64,000 nt of DNA from Epinephelus fuscoguttatus (lineage: Eukaryota; Chordata; Actinopteri; Perciformes; Serranidae). Below the pieces are notes generated by a model. That model was given only the letters and a program-made list of their open reading frames with translations. It did not search any database and had not been told where the DNA came from. Positions 24,501 to 35,192 of the stretch are shown in pieces. How positions within the stretch are numbered: the stretch's first letter is position 1; every line of letters begins with the position of its first letter. The stretch spans positions 25,692,322 through 25,756,321 of the forward strand of contig NC_064753.1 in assembly GCF_011397635.1 (NCBI RefSeq), given 5' to 3'. The position numbers and the translations under genes are program-made.

Positions 24501-27243
24501 TGTATCTCACCTCACTCACGTCTCTGTTACTGTACAGTCGTGTGAACTCGCCCATGATGAATCACAGGTTTAATTTCTTCAGGGAACAAAATGAGAAAAC
24601 AACCACTTTTATTTGTGGACGCACTGTAATAGAGTATGTTGTTGGTGACAGTGTAGCTGCAAGCGTCTTATCCCTGGCTGATAAGATGGAGAGATGTATA
24701 CACGACTCTGTTATCATGTTAGCTATGAACACAAATATGTTAGGCAGTTGATGGTATGTGCACCTCCCTACACAAACAATGCGCACTGATTCACAGGAGG
24801 CCGAGGAGCTGACTGGATGGCAACTAAGGCAGTTCTTGTTTAGAAATGTTAACTTTTTAATGAGTATTGCAGTATTTCAACCATGATGCCAGGGATGTGA
24901 GCACAACCTAATGTAAGGTCTGTGCATTGGATGAAAAATGCATCTCAAGATCAAGACAGACAGACTCTAAAAGACAAGACAGAAAAGGACTGAAAGCTCC
25001 TGATATAACCTTTGGTCAACAGAGTGGTCTGAAACCTGCTATTTTAGCCACTGTTTCACAGGCTCTGAGTTTCACTGTTGCCCCATGTGTGTCACCTTTC
25101 TATCTACTTTATGTAAGATGTGATTCGAGCTTTCCAAGACAATGAGGCAAACTGGAAAATCAGCAAATACAGGTATAACCTTCCTCTGAACACAATGCTT
25201 TTTGATGAGGTGGCACCTCCTCCTGGAGCTGAGTCAGTTATTCTAAGTGGCAACAAAGTCGCCCTCTTGTGGCTGAAAATAATACAGACTCTCGACTGCA
25301 CCCACAGTGCAAGTCAGTTTTGATACAGTAAGATAGCAAAACATAACTAAGTTGTCACAGGGCTGAACAAACCTGACACTTAAGCGTAAATTCTTAGCTC
25401 TAAATGTTTTATTGATTATGTGATATCCACTCTGTGTTGTGTATACGACAGATTGCGGCAGAGTTTCATTCAATCCAGTCTGAAGGATGGCCAAGAAGGA
25501 CCAGAAATCAGTACCTCGGAGCAAGGTAGACTTCACACTCTGACACAGGGCTGTCCCTTCAGCTACCATTACCATTTTGTCCATCAATCCCATTCAGAAG
25601 AGAGTTTTGGTCTGACACTGAATTGGTTACATTAATCTTCAAACTGCGCTATTTGTATAGATCTTCTGCGCTGCCAGGTTGAAGATGTGTGTGAAGTATG
25701 TGAAGTTGTAGCTTTTTTTTTTTTAAGATATTTTTTGGCCATTTTTAGCCTTTAATGTATAGGACAGACAAATGTGAAAGGGGCGAGAGAGAGGGAGTGA
25801 CATGCAGCAAAGGGCCACAGGCTGGAGTCGAACCTGGGCCGCTGCGGCAACAGCCTTGTACATCCCACTGAGCAAGAAACGTTTGTGGACGTCCAAGTCT
25901 AGTTGATATCACGTCCACAGACGTTGCTTGCTCAGTGGGATGGGGCGCCTGCTCTATCCACTAAGCCACCGACACCCCGAAGTTGTAGCTTCTTAACAGC
26001 GACATTCATATTTGAAGCATTGTCTGCTGTCATGGCTACATATGAGCATGGACAGACATGGATTTAAACTGCCACTGCAACTTGACAGTTCGCGTAGATG
26101 TACAACTGCGAGGCTGTAATTCTAATTTTACTTTATATCTGATGACCAGAGGTTCCTTTAAGTGTCCCAAACAATCATTTGTTAATATTACTGTGTGTGT
26201 GTGTGTGTATAGGAGTGTTATATTTTACATCATCTGCAGTCATACTCCAGCAGTGTATCAAATGTGTTTGGTATTAAACATGTCAGTCTTCTCCTGCTTT
26301 GTGTCAGAGGTGTTCTTCCTGTTTCGTCTCTATGACTTCGACCGCAGTGGTCTCCTGGATGGTTTGGAAATGATGAAGCTGCTTTCAGACTACAACTCCC
26401 ATCATACACCTGGAACACAAGCCAATGAGCTGGTGAGGAGGAGAGGCTGTCTACTTGTACATACACCACACTTTGCAACACTGTTTGGTCTGTTGGTCTG
26501 ACTTGAAAATACGTGTGTTTATCTGTGTGTGTTGGTGTTTTCTGAATCCAGGTGGTGTCTATGGTAGATTTTTTACTCCAGACTCAGGATCTGAACCAGG
26601 ACGGCCTGTTGGCCCCATCTGAGCTGCTGTCTCCAGCATTACCTCACACACAGGTACTGTACACTTACACACTTGTTTCTGATGTAAAGTAATTATTGCC
26701 TTTAAGTAGGGGTGTGCCATATCACCTTGTTCATGATAATACCAGTATAATTTTTATTAATATGATATGAAACATTCCTATTGTGATAATTGTGATATTT
26801 AGACTTAATGACGTCATAGTGTTATCCACAGCAACAGCAAGCGTGACTGAAAGCAAAATCTTTACCGACGCCACAGTGGTTCCAAAAAGAGGAGCTGTAC
26901 CTAATTTTATTCTCAGTTTCATTTATGGTTGTCACTTTTCCCAACACAGGACTCCAGCAACAACAACGCACCTCACCAGGAGCAGGAGGTGGCCGCAGAG
27001 GAGAAGCTGTCAAACCCCATCACTGACGAGGAGAAGGTAGGAGCAGCAGAGGAGAGAGAGCAGGTTCATGAAGAGCTGCAGCATCAAGAGGCAGAGCAAC
27101 TTCAACACGAAGTAAAGACAGAGGAAGAGGAGGCCATAAATCAAATAGATGAACAGTATGGACAACATATCCCAGAAGCCCCAGCAGCGGAACATGTGCA
27201 GGACCACCATGTCCCTGTTCATCAGGGGCAACCAGAGATGTGA
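21568..27243 (+). CDS. cgref1: Cell growth regulator with EF-hand domain 1
   Basis: CGREF1 is a secreted calcium-binding protein linked to cell adhesion and growth control. Coding exons: 21568..21577, 23529..23634, 24002..24076, 25452..25525, 26308..26432, 26552..26653 and 26950..27243, giving 786 nt and 261 aa with phases agreeing at all six GT-AG junctions. It has a hydrophobic signal segment (VLSLYLFIQLCQAAPG), then a linker with NPFGSGEED as in the mammalian protein. EF-hand loop 1 is DFDRSGLLDGLE (all ligand positions good) and loop 2 is DLNQDGLLAPSE. The tail is Gln/Glu-rich (EEREQVHEELQHQ), unlike the Gly-rich repeats of human CGREF1. Two starts are possible: 21568 (MQTGVFM...) and the in-frame ATG at 23537 (MESHLGRS...), which puts the signal peptide nearer the N-terminus. 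Both give the same mature protein. The first exon sits in a GC-rich island at about 21,240-21,540. Confidence 0.9.
22270..22995 (-). repeat. Minisatellite-bearing interspersed repeat in cgref1 intron 1
   Basis: The core 22,380-22,900 repeats a diverged unit of about 21 bp (TTTTGTGTCTC, CTTTGTAGTCATTTT), the complement of the array at 63,225-64,000. It is flanked by GGGCCCCTGGGCACAGA and CAGGGGGGCCCTGGCC blocks that belong to the same element. ORFs through it (for instance 22,616-22,924) encode only low-complexity repeats. Confidence 0.7.
23012..23207. mobile_element. ~200-bp MITE with TTTCCTAGGAT ends
   Basis: Inverted ends TTTCCTAGGAT (about 23,012) and ATCCTAGGAAA (to about 23,207) enclose a body with TTGTCTCTGATTGGCTTACC and CCTAACCCTAAACAATC. 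It adjoins the minisatellite repeat in cgref1 intron 1. No coding potential is seen. Confidence 0.5.
25715..25978 (-). mobile_element. tRNA-derived SINE carrying an inserted hairpin
   Basis: This is an opposite-strand copy of the 14,924 SINE: B-box complement GGAGTCGAACC near 25,825, A-box complement TCCACTAAGCCACC near 25,957, and the oligo-A tail as a T run at the left. The 13-bp direct repeat GAAGTTGTAGCTT at 25,702..25,714 and 25,979..25,991 is its target-site duplication. A 76-bp hairpin (25,864..25,939) interrupts the head. It lies in the cgref1 intron between exons 4 and 5. Confidence 0.85.
25864..25939. mobile_element. 76-bp hairpin MITE nested in the SINE
   Basis: Inverted arms begin CCCACTGAGCAAG and end CTTGCTCAGTGGG, continue inward through AACGTTTGTGGACGT and its imperfect complement, and leave a loop of about 18 bases. 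An AT dinucleotide sits on each side (25,862-25,863 and 25,940-25,941); the uninterrupted SINE copy has a single AT there, so the insertion duplicated 2 bp. Confidence 0.75.
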
Positions 27244-27951
27244 ATGCACACACACACATACTGGTTCACATTATTATTTCTCTAGAGTCAGCAAAAGACT
27301 GATGATAGAGATAAAAATACCACTAAGAGGACTTCTTAATCTTCATCCCCACAAATGATCTTTCCCTTGATTGAGATTTTACCATTTAATTTGGTGAGAA
27401 GATGAATGTATTGAAAGTATCCTGTCACTGTATGTTGAAACTTTTTCTACAACCAGTAACTGTTGGTTATAATTACAAATGCAACATTTTCTTGAGCTGT
27501 AAGAGGACAAAAGTCCTGAATTCAAAATGCAATATTACTCATATTGATAAAACAAAGCCATCCTTAATATGGATTAGTACTTTTGAATATTTCTTTCTTT
27601 TCCCAGCAAATGAAACAGTCGATCATCTCATGATTTGAAAAGTGTAAGATGTACATTTTATTTGCTTTAATTGTATTTATTTAGACTGTTTTGTTATTAA
27701 AAAAAAAATCAACATTTTTCATGTATTTGTGTCATTCTATGTAGAGACTGTTTCATGTACACAATGCTTGGCCTTATTGTGTCTGACCCACTCTAGGTTT
27801 TAGGATTTGCATCCAGCAGTTATGCACCAGGACTGTTATTTAATTAACTGGTCTCTTTTACAGACGAGTCGGTTTAGCCATGAAATTACATTTGGTCTTC
27901 CTTTATTATTTCCTCAGACTATTCAGTGACTTAATTCATTTACTGAATAAA
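27244..27951 (+). other. cgref1: cgref1 3'UTR (approximate)
   Basis: Non-coding AT-rich sequence after the TGA. Candidate polyadenylation signals are ATTAAA at about 27,696 and AATAAA at 27,946; another AATAAA occurs near 28,206. The used site cannot be fixed from sequence alone. Confidence 0.4.
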
Positions 27952-29585
27952 ATGAGGTTATTCAGAGAAAAGTCTTTATTTCTTTCGATACACTTGTATA
28001 AGATCTACCATGCATTTATTTTGATGAGGATTCTCAGGAAGCCCCCATTGAAATAACATGTTATTTAATATATCATTTAATTCAGTCTTTATCTGCAAAC
28101 TTGAATGTGTTTACAGTATGAAAGGGTTTACTATGTGTTATTATTTTTGTTATTATTTTTGTTTGTTTACCCTTTTTAACCATTTCTGCATTTACACAGC
28201 TGGAGAAAATAAAGCAATTTTTTTTGTCCCCCTGCCTTTAATTCTGTCTTCTGTTTCTAAGATTTTTTTTGATTTGTCAGAAGAAACTGATCATGTATTT
28301 CTATAACGTGTGGTAACCCTTATATTGTCCTCAGCAGGTAGGTAGAGCCCATATGAGTTTCTCATAAGTGTTTGACACAGTTCAAAAGATGACAGTAAGA
28401 TGCAGAAAATATATCATGACATCATATCATAGTCTCAACATATCAATGATAAATGATGACTGGACTCCCAGTGTCACTATAAACTTTCTGGTTTGCTCCC
28501 CAATGCTTACAATTTTTTTCCTTTCTGTAAAGTCAACGTGGGCTATTTATATATTTTTGCCAACATATGGATTGTTTCAGTGATCTGTCATCCTTAAAAC
28601 GTAAAACTTGTCTTTCACCTAACTTTAAGTCAGTTGCTTATTTATCATCACTTCAGGCCTTGTTTCTGTTTCCATAATATTGATCTAGACAGTGAGGTTA
28701 TTTAACCTTTAGGGAACATTCCCTGAAGTTTGTCCAGATAGGGGACCAAGTATTTTTTTTGCATGTCACAAGTAAATCTCTAGTCTTTGCACTAAAGTCC
28801 CAAGTCAAGACAGGCAAGTCCCAAATCAAGTCAAAGACTGACAAGTCCCGTGTCATGTCCAAAATCATCAACATTAAGCAAAAGTCCTAAACAAGTCATA
28901 ATGTGTTCCTCACCAAAAGGCCATTTTAAATGTGCTAAAAAAATGTAATATTGGTAATTATTTGTTAAAAAGGGCAACTGGCTCTTAAAATAGATAGATA
29001 GATAGATAGATTGTCCTCCTCAGTAGAAGAAAAAATAAACACTCCCGTAAATTAAGATAATGTGTCAAGTCCAAGTGAAGTCACAAGTCATTGGTGTTAA
29101 AGCCCAAATGGAGATGTAAGTCTTATTTGATTTGACTTATATTGACTGAACTAGAGTCTGACTTAACTCCACACCTCTGAGGTTCTCTGAAGGTTACTTA
29201 TAGGTTTTCTGAGAACCTTTGGGGAACGTCTTCTTAAGGTTTTTCTCCATACAACGTATAATACAAGCGACATATTGGTCATGAAAAAGTAGCAAACAGG
29301 CAACAGCTGAGGATTCAGAATTTAACTTGTGAAGATTTCAGTTTGACATTAAAATATAACAGTTGGCAATGCAGTGAATGACAAAAAACGTAGGTTAACG
29401 TTATATGTTCTTAAGTTAAAGTGTATTAAACTATTATGAGTAGCTCTTGCCAAAAGCTCTGTACACTACAGTAAAAAAGATGTGGTATGCTATGTTTTTA
29501 AGTACAAAGATAGTGTCAGTATTTTAAAATGCACTTACCTTTTTAAAATTATGTCTGTGGGTGTTTGCGGAGTCTGAGACTACAC
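27952..29585. other. Intergenic interval cgref1-efcab2
   Basis: No gene is supported. At 28,780-29,180 there is an AAGTCCCAAGTCAAG-type degenerate repeat interrupted by a (TAGA)n run at about 28,990-29,010; the rest is AT-rich unique-looking sequence. Confidence 0.5.
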
Positions 29586-29639
29586 TTCCGGTCATCAACC
29601 TAGCTTAGCTAGCTAGCTGCTCTTTGACATGACCAGTGG

Positions 29640-29652
29640 GTTACTAGGCAAC
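29640..29652 (+). promoter_or_regulatory. efcab2: X-box-like RFX site before efcab2
   Basis: GTTACTAGGCAAC is an imperfect inverted repeat resembling the RFX X-box (GTTRCC, short spacer, GGYAAC); the right half GGCAAC is perfect. It ends 21 bp before the efcab2 ATG. RFX factors drive ciliary genes, and EFCAB2/DRC8 is a ciliary protein, so site and product agree. Binding is inferred. Confidence 0.55.
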
Positions 29653-29672
29653 AGACTAACAACCGGGACAGC

Positions 29673-32600
29673 ATGGCGGAGATGAAGCAAACTACGGGTT
29701 TGTGAATTAGCCAGTTAACCACTGTACCGTCTGTCTAACAGTTTGAATTCTCGTGTTCAGACAACAGTAAAAGCGCCATGATAATCTTGCTTTTGTAACT
29801 GTCGTTCAGGAGTTTAAAGTTATATGTTAAGAGTTAATGTTTGAGTTGTTGCTCCAGTAATAAGCTCTCGCTTCTGTACCTGGTTTTCCTCTCTGTTATC
29901 AGAGGCTGTGGTGTTAGATGTCCACAAGAAGATTAAAGCAGCTTTTGAAGTGTTTGACCAGGAGTCTAACAACACAGTGGATGTCAGGTGAGCTCCAGCG
30001 GTACAGACTCAGGTGATGATAGTTCATTTGTTTCTACTGTTAACTTATACAGTCTTTCCTATGTGGTGGGCTTGAACCTCATGATCTCACACCATCAAAG
30101 ATAGTTTGTGTTTATGCCTATTTAGAATTTATTATAGTTTATGAGGGGAACACCCACCTGGCCCTGTAGTTTTTGTTTGTTTTGTTTTGTTTTGTTTTAA
30201 GGAAATACCTTATTTTGCCTCTTACTGTGGCGGGTGTTTGAGATGGTGGGCTCTGGTAGAGCCAGGTCAGGATCAGGCAACTTGTTGCTCAGGAGCCACA
30301 TGCAGCTCTTTAGTCCTTCTCCAGTGGCTTCATGTGGCTTTGACAATAGAATAGATGGAAATGAATAACAGTTACTTTTCAGCATTTTCATTTTTATTTT
30401 GTTGTAGATCTAAAGTGATTCTTACATTTTCCATTTGTATAAATGTGTAAACAGTAAATAAAAACAAATGTTTAGCATCTCATCAACAGTGTGTATCAAG
30501 TTTACAGCCTGGTGCCTTTACCTAAAATTTGTGAATCTCAGTAGTGATGGCTAGTCCTGAATCTCCTTAGCGAGGGTAGCTATTGATTCCAAATCCAAAA
30601 AGAGAAAATGTCTCGGAGGAAAATGGAGAATTTCACAGTGAGTGTATGGGGTGCGGTTTGTAAAGTGTCTCACGCTGAAAATAACATCAACATTTTGCCA
30701 CATTTAGCTTCAAACAATGTTTAAAAAAGTATTGTGATTTTTTTAACGTCATCTTTTACCACATTTACAGCAATATTTGTTAAATTAGAAATATATTAAA
30801 TAGTTAAATCTAAATATTAAATGTGGCACCTAAATGTTAAATGTTAAATCTAAATGCTAAATCTAAATCTAAATGTTAAATCTAAATGCTAAATCTAAAT
30901 CTAAATGTTAAATCTAAATATTAAATCTAAATCTAAATGCTAAATCTAAATCTAAATATTAAATCTAAATCTAAATCTAAATCTAAATGTTAAATCTAAA
31001 TGCTAAATATAAATATAAATGTTAAATCTAAATCTAAATCTAAATGTTAACTCTAAATGTTTTGGGTGAAACTAAATATTTAGCTAATATGCAAATTCAC
31101 ACTGCCGGTCACCGGAAGTACCAAAATAAAAGCTCGAGATGGTCAGACTGTTTATAGAATCAAATAACGAATTAAAACCAACTTATCGGGGGAAATGGAC
31201 ACTTGAACATACATTAGCGTGATAATAACTACCTAAAATAACAAGAAACGTGTTTGGAGAAATTTTATTTGACGTGTACTTTGAGTTGTTAGTGTCCCTT
31301 CGGAGGGATTAACAACCTAAGCTAAGCTAACAACCGTCAGTTCTTAGCCCCGTTAGCAGTGTCTGTAATGACTCATTAACTCTTAAACGGTCCGTGAAAA
31401 AAATATTTTTTCCAGCGGATGTCTTAGTTACAACATGATTGAGCTAGCAAAGCAGTTTTGTGTTGCGATGTGTGGTATTTATTCAGTTTTGGGAAATCAT
31501 GATGTCTAGAAAGCACCAGTGGCCGCAGCAGCAGCAAAGCTATCAAGACGTCATCTGTTAAATGTCTCCCATTGGCGGATACGACATTAAACTACTCCAG
31601 TTAGCTCAATCATGTTGTAACTAAGACATCCGCTGGAAAAAATATTTTCTTCACGGACCGTTTAGAGTTAGTGAGTCAACAGCTAACAGTAGCCCGCTAA
31701 TCTCGATAACCATGTTATTAATTTCAGACCGTGATAGTAATGTTTGTTCAGTCATAGTGTTTATAGGCTTTACAAACACCAGATTAGTCTAAACGGTGAT
31801 ACAGTGACGTGAAAAACGTGAGATGTGCATATATATATGTTGCTAAACTCCTTTGATTCCTTTCTACCTGGAAGTATTTGTAAACAACAAGGTGATTCCC
31901 TCAGAAGGGACACTAACAGCTCAAAGTACACATCAAATAAAATCTCTCCAAACACGTTTCTTGTTATTTTAGGTAGTTATTATCACGCTAATGTATGTTC
32001 AAGTGTCCATTTCCCCCGATAAGTTGGTTTTAATTCGTTATTTGATTCTATAAACAGTCTGACCATCTCGAGCTTTTATTTTGGTACTTCCGGTGACCGG
32101 CAGTGTGAATTTGCATATTAGCTAAATATTTAGTTTCACCCAAAACATTTAGATTTAACATTTAACATTTAGATTTAGATTTAGATTTAATATTTAGATT
32201 TAACATTTATATTTATATTTAGCATTTAGATTTAACATTTAGATTTAGATTTAGCATTTAGATTTAATATTTAGATTTAACATCTAACATTTAGGTGCCA
32301 CATTTAATATTTAGATTTAACTATTTAATATATTTCTAAGTTAACACATATTGCTGTAAATGTGGTAAAAGGTGACATTAAAAAAATCACAATACTTTTT
32401 TAAACATTGTTTGAAGCTAAATGTGGCAAAATGTTGATGTTATTTTCAGCGTGAGACACTTTACAAACGGCACCCCATATGAGTGGACCGATTTGTTTGC
32501 TTTCACCACTAATGCTGCAAAGTTCAAGTACCAAATACTCATAAACAGCCCATTGCAGAGCAGCTACATTGCTGTAAAATGAATGCTTATTTAGACCTAT

Positions 32601-33686
32601 TAGGAAAATGTATAGGCTAATTTAGATTACAGATTTGAGACATAGATTTTTTAATTTTTTGGGGGCCACAAATGTCTCTTTTGATAGTAAAGGTTGCTGA
32701 CCCCTGAGCTAGGTGAATAAAACATGCCATAATACATCTCTCAGGAAGAACATCACCATTATACTGAGTCTTCACATGTGGCGTGGTTTATCATGATTGT
32801 TTGTTTTTCAGGGAGCTGAGCACCATCATGTATTCCCTGGGTTGCTTCCCCACCCAGGCAGACCTACATGACCTAATAGCTGAGGTCAGGACAGTGTTTA
32901 CTTATATTTTGCTTATATTTTGGATTAATTAAACAACCGGTCAGACTAATCATCTGAGGCTTTCCTCAGGTGTGCAGTCTTAAATAGGGATGTTCACTTT
33001 TTATGTATGCAACAATCTTTATTACACGTGTGGAGATATTTCATCATGTTATTAAAATATGCCACCTTGTATTAGTTTTTTTACGAGCTAGAAATTGCTA
33101 CTACTTACTGTAAGATGATATTATGAAGAGTTTTGTTTGAAAATTCTCAGCTTGTTGTTAAAAGACCAGAACTTAGCAGCCTTGTCCCGTTCAAACAGGT
33201 TGAAGAGGACCATGCAGGATATATCCATTTGGACAAGTTCCTTCCAGTCATGTCCAAAGTGCTGCTGGAGCACAAGTAAGACAGCTCTGTTATCTCCGAT
33301 GTGTACTTTTGACTCAGTGCTTTTTTTTTATTATGTCTAACTAAATGAATAAAAATGCTAAATTTAGAGGATGAGAAGAAGAGAAGGCCATTTCATCATG
33401 CAAATGGGTGCTCCTGTTGAAGCAAACAATCTATTATACAGCATGACTTTCAACTAGATGTTACTGAGGGAGCACCTGTTGCTGGTACGAGTTTTCAGAT
33501 TTTATAGTACCTTAGGATCCTCTTTGATAAAATGAACACAGTATAGTTCAGCCTGGGGTGTAAACTGAGCTTGGAAATTACTAAAAGAAGCTATGTTAAT
33601 GATACCATGTTTGATCACAGAATTTTTGTATGTCATGTCAATGCTATCAGGGCGGTTCTACCAAACTGGCAACAGACACAAATAGT

Positions 33687-33739
<53 letters not shown>

Positions 33740-35192
33740 GGTTCCCTCCCATCCCTGAGGACATTCTGCTTCAGGCCTTTGAGGTGAGATCAGCTTCTGT
33801 TTCGTCATATTCTCCATTATTGCAGTTGTACCAGCAACTGCACAGTATCTAAATTTAGTCTGAGTTTCAGCCTCTGTAGATATCATACTGTCAGCAGAGT
33901 GACACTAATATCACAGTGTTATTTACTGATATTTGTTAAAGTATGAAGGCAATAACACTGTTTCCAGGTTCTAGACAAAGGAAAGAAAGGATACCTGGAG
34001 CCTGAGGAGCTGACAAAGTACATGACACAGGAAGGTAAAGCAGAAGCTTTCAGTTTTTACTTTGTGATGTGAAGAGAAATGTATTTGTGTGGTGAAAAGT
34101 AGATAATCTCATAGATATGTTTGTGTGTGTGTATCATTTCTCTTGCTTAGGGCTGGGCATTGTTTAAAAAGATTACGATACCAGTATTAATAGAGTGCTC
34201 TAGGGTTTTTCTGTAGAGCGACGTAGAAGTTACCATCACCCTGGCTCCTTTGTCATAAAGCCAAATGGGATTATTCCATTGGATTTTGGATTATTGCAGA
34301 AAATAGACTCATGCAGTAGTAATAAAATAAACTCCACATCATATTTTAGGCATCTCACCAAAATCCCATTCAAAAAACCTCATCCATCTATTCTCCCATT
34401 CATTCAAACCCTCTGACTTCGAGACGAGGGAACCAGGAGTGCAGAAATGCTAACTCATTTCTGGGTTTTAGGACATATTCCTGGGGCACTCTATACTACT
34501 GCCCTTAGAGTGATAGTGACACCATTAGTGCTTCATACACATAATGTGAATGGAGTGGCGTGTAATATAGCCAAACCTTTGAACGTTCTGGTGGCATTTC
34601 AGCACACTGAACTGCCCTTTCAAATATACTGCAATTGACAGTGTCAGGGCAAACTGTTAGCATCACACGGCTGACGTTACCTAACAGTTATAGACGGGTT
34701 TAACAACAGTCAAGCCATTTCCATGTCAGTGTGAGTTAATTGGGACTGTTTAACCACTCAGTGTTGGATGTAAACGGCTGCTGCTGTTGTAGCTCCTGCT
34801 AACCAGGCAGACATTGAGCTAACCATTTGCCGGGAGGAGAGCAGCTCTGGAGAAGGCAGCAACAGAAAGTTTGCTGATCAGACACCTGGCGCAAAATAGG
34901 ATCAAATGTATAATTTGACTGGAGTTGTTTCCATACTACTTTGTACTGGGTTATTTTGGTCGATACTTTAAAAGTGTCAAGTACCAATCGACAGACCCAT
35001 CCATACTTTGATAAAACAACGTACATTTTAAACATGGCTGTGTTTTGTTTGTTCATGGTTGTGCTTATATCAGGTGACCCCTTCACTCAGGAGGAGATGG
35101 AGGAAATGCTGACAGCATTTGCTGACAAAGAGAATAACCTCATCTATTACGAAGACATAATTAGCCAGCTGACCATCGACCCTGAAATGTAG
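29673..35192 (+). CDS. efcab2: EF-hand protein EFCAB2 / dynein regulatory complex subunit 8
   Basis: EFCAB2 (DRC8) is a small EF-hand subunit of the nexin-dynein regulatory complex in motile cilia and flagella. Coding exons: 29673..29697, 29903..29987, 32812..32884, 33199..33275, 33741..33783, 33968..34034 and 35074..35192, giving 489 nt and 162 aa, the usual length of the human protein. All phases agree. Matching blocks are AAFEVFDQESNNTVDVRE, YSLGCFPTQADLHDLIAE, LDKFLPVMSKVLLEHK, FPPIPEDILLQAFEVLD and DPFTQEEMEEML. There are four EF-hand-like units; only the first loop (DQESNNTVDVRE) keeps most acidic positions, the others (such as DKGKKGYLEPEE) are degenerate. The exon 1 donor (ACGG|GTTTGT) is weak. 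The exon 5 acceptor follows directly on a (TG)n run. An AATAAA lies at 35,302. Confidence 0.93.
30268..32706. mobile_element. hAT-like transposon remnant in efcab2 intron 2
   Basis: The left part has AGGAGCCACATGCAGCTCTT and the right end GGTTGCTGACCCCTG, matching the edges of a widespread vertebrate hAT-type repeat (ends like CAGGGGTC...GGCAACC, then GAGCCACATGCGGCTC). No transposase reading frame survives. The fold-back element at 30,645..32,479 is inserted in it, so this is the older of the two. Confidence 0.5.
30645..32479. mobile_element. 1,835-bp fold-back element with 6-bp target duplication
   Basis: Left and right arms are inverted copies: 30,645 to about 31,307 against about 31,890 to 32,479, plus an inner pair at about 31,370-31,447 and 31,610-31,683 around a spacer of about 160 bp. 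The termini are TATGGGGTGC and GCACCCCATA, and TGAGTG flanks both sides (30,639..30,644 and 32,480..32,485). Each arm contains a TAAATCTAAATGT-type tandem array (30,800-31,060 and 32,120-32,335) and a matched unique segment (CACTGCCGGTCACCGGAAGT). About 205 bp at 31,684-31,889 exist only on the right. No protein is encoded. It lies in efcab2 intron 2. Confidence 0.85.
33688..33737. repeat. (GT)25 microsatellite abutting a splice acceptor
   Basis: The GT run ends in TTAG at the start of efcab2 exon 5 (33,741), leaving no ordinary polypyrimidine tract. Confidence 0.95.
34140..34640. repeat. Probable teleost repeat in efcab2 intron 6
   Basis: Blocks such as GGCTCCTTTGTCATAAAGCC and GGGATTATTCCATTGGATTT are ones I associate with a common fish interspersed element. 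The short ORF at 34,447-34,638 has no recognisable domain. Limits are approximate. Confidence 0.35.
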
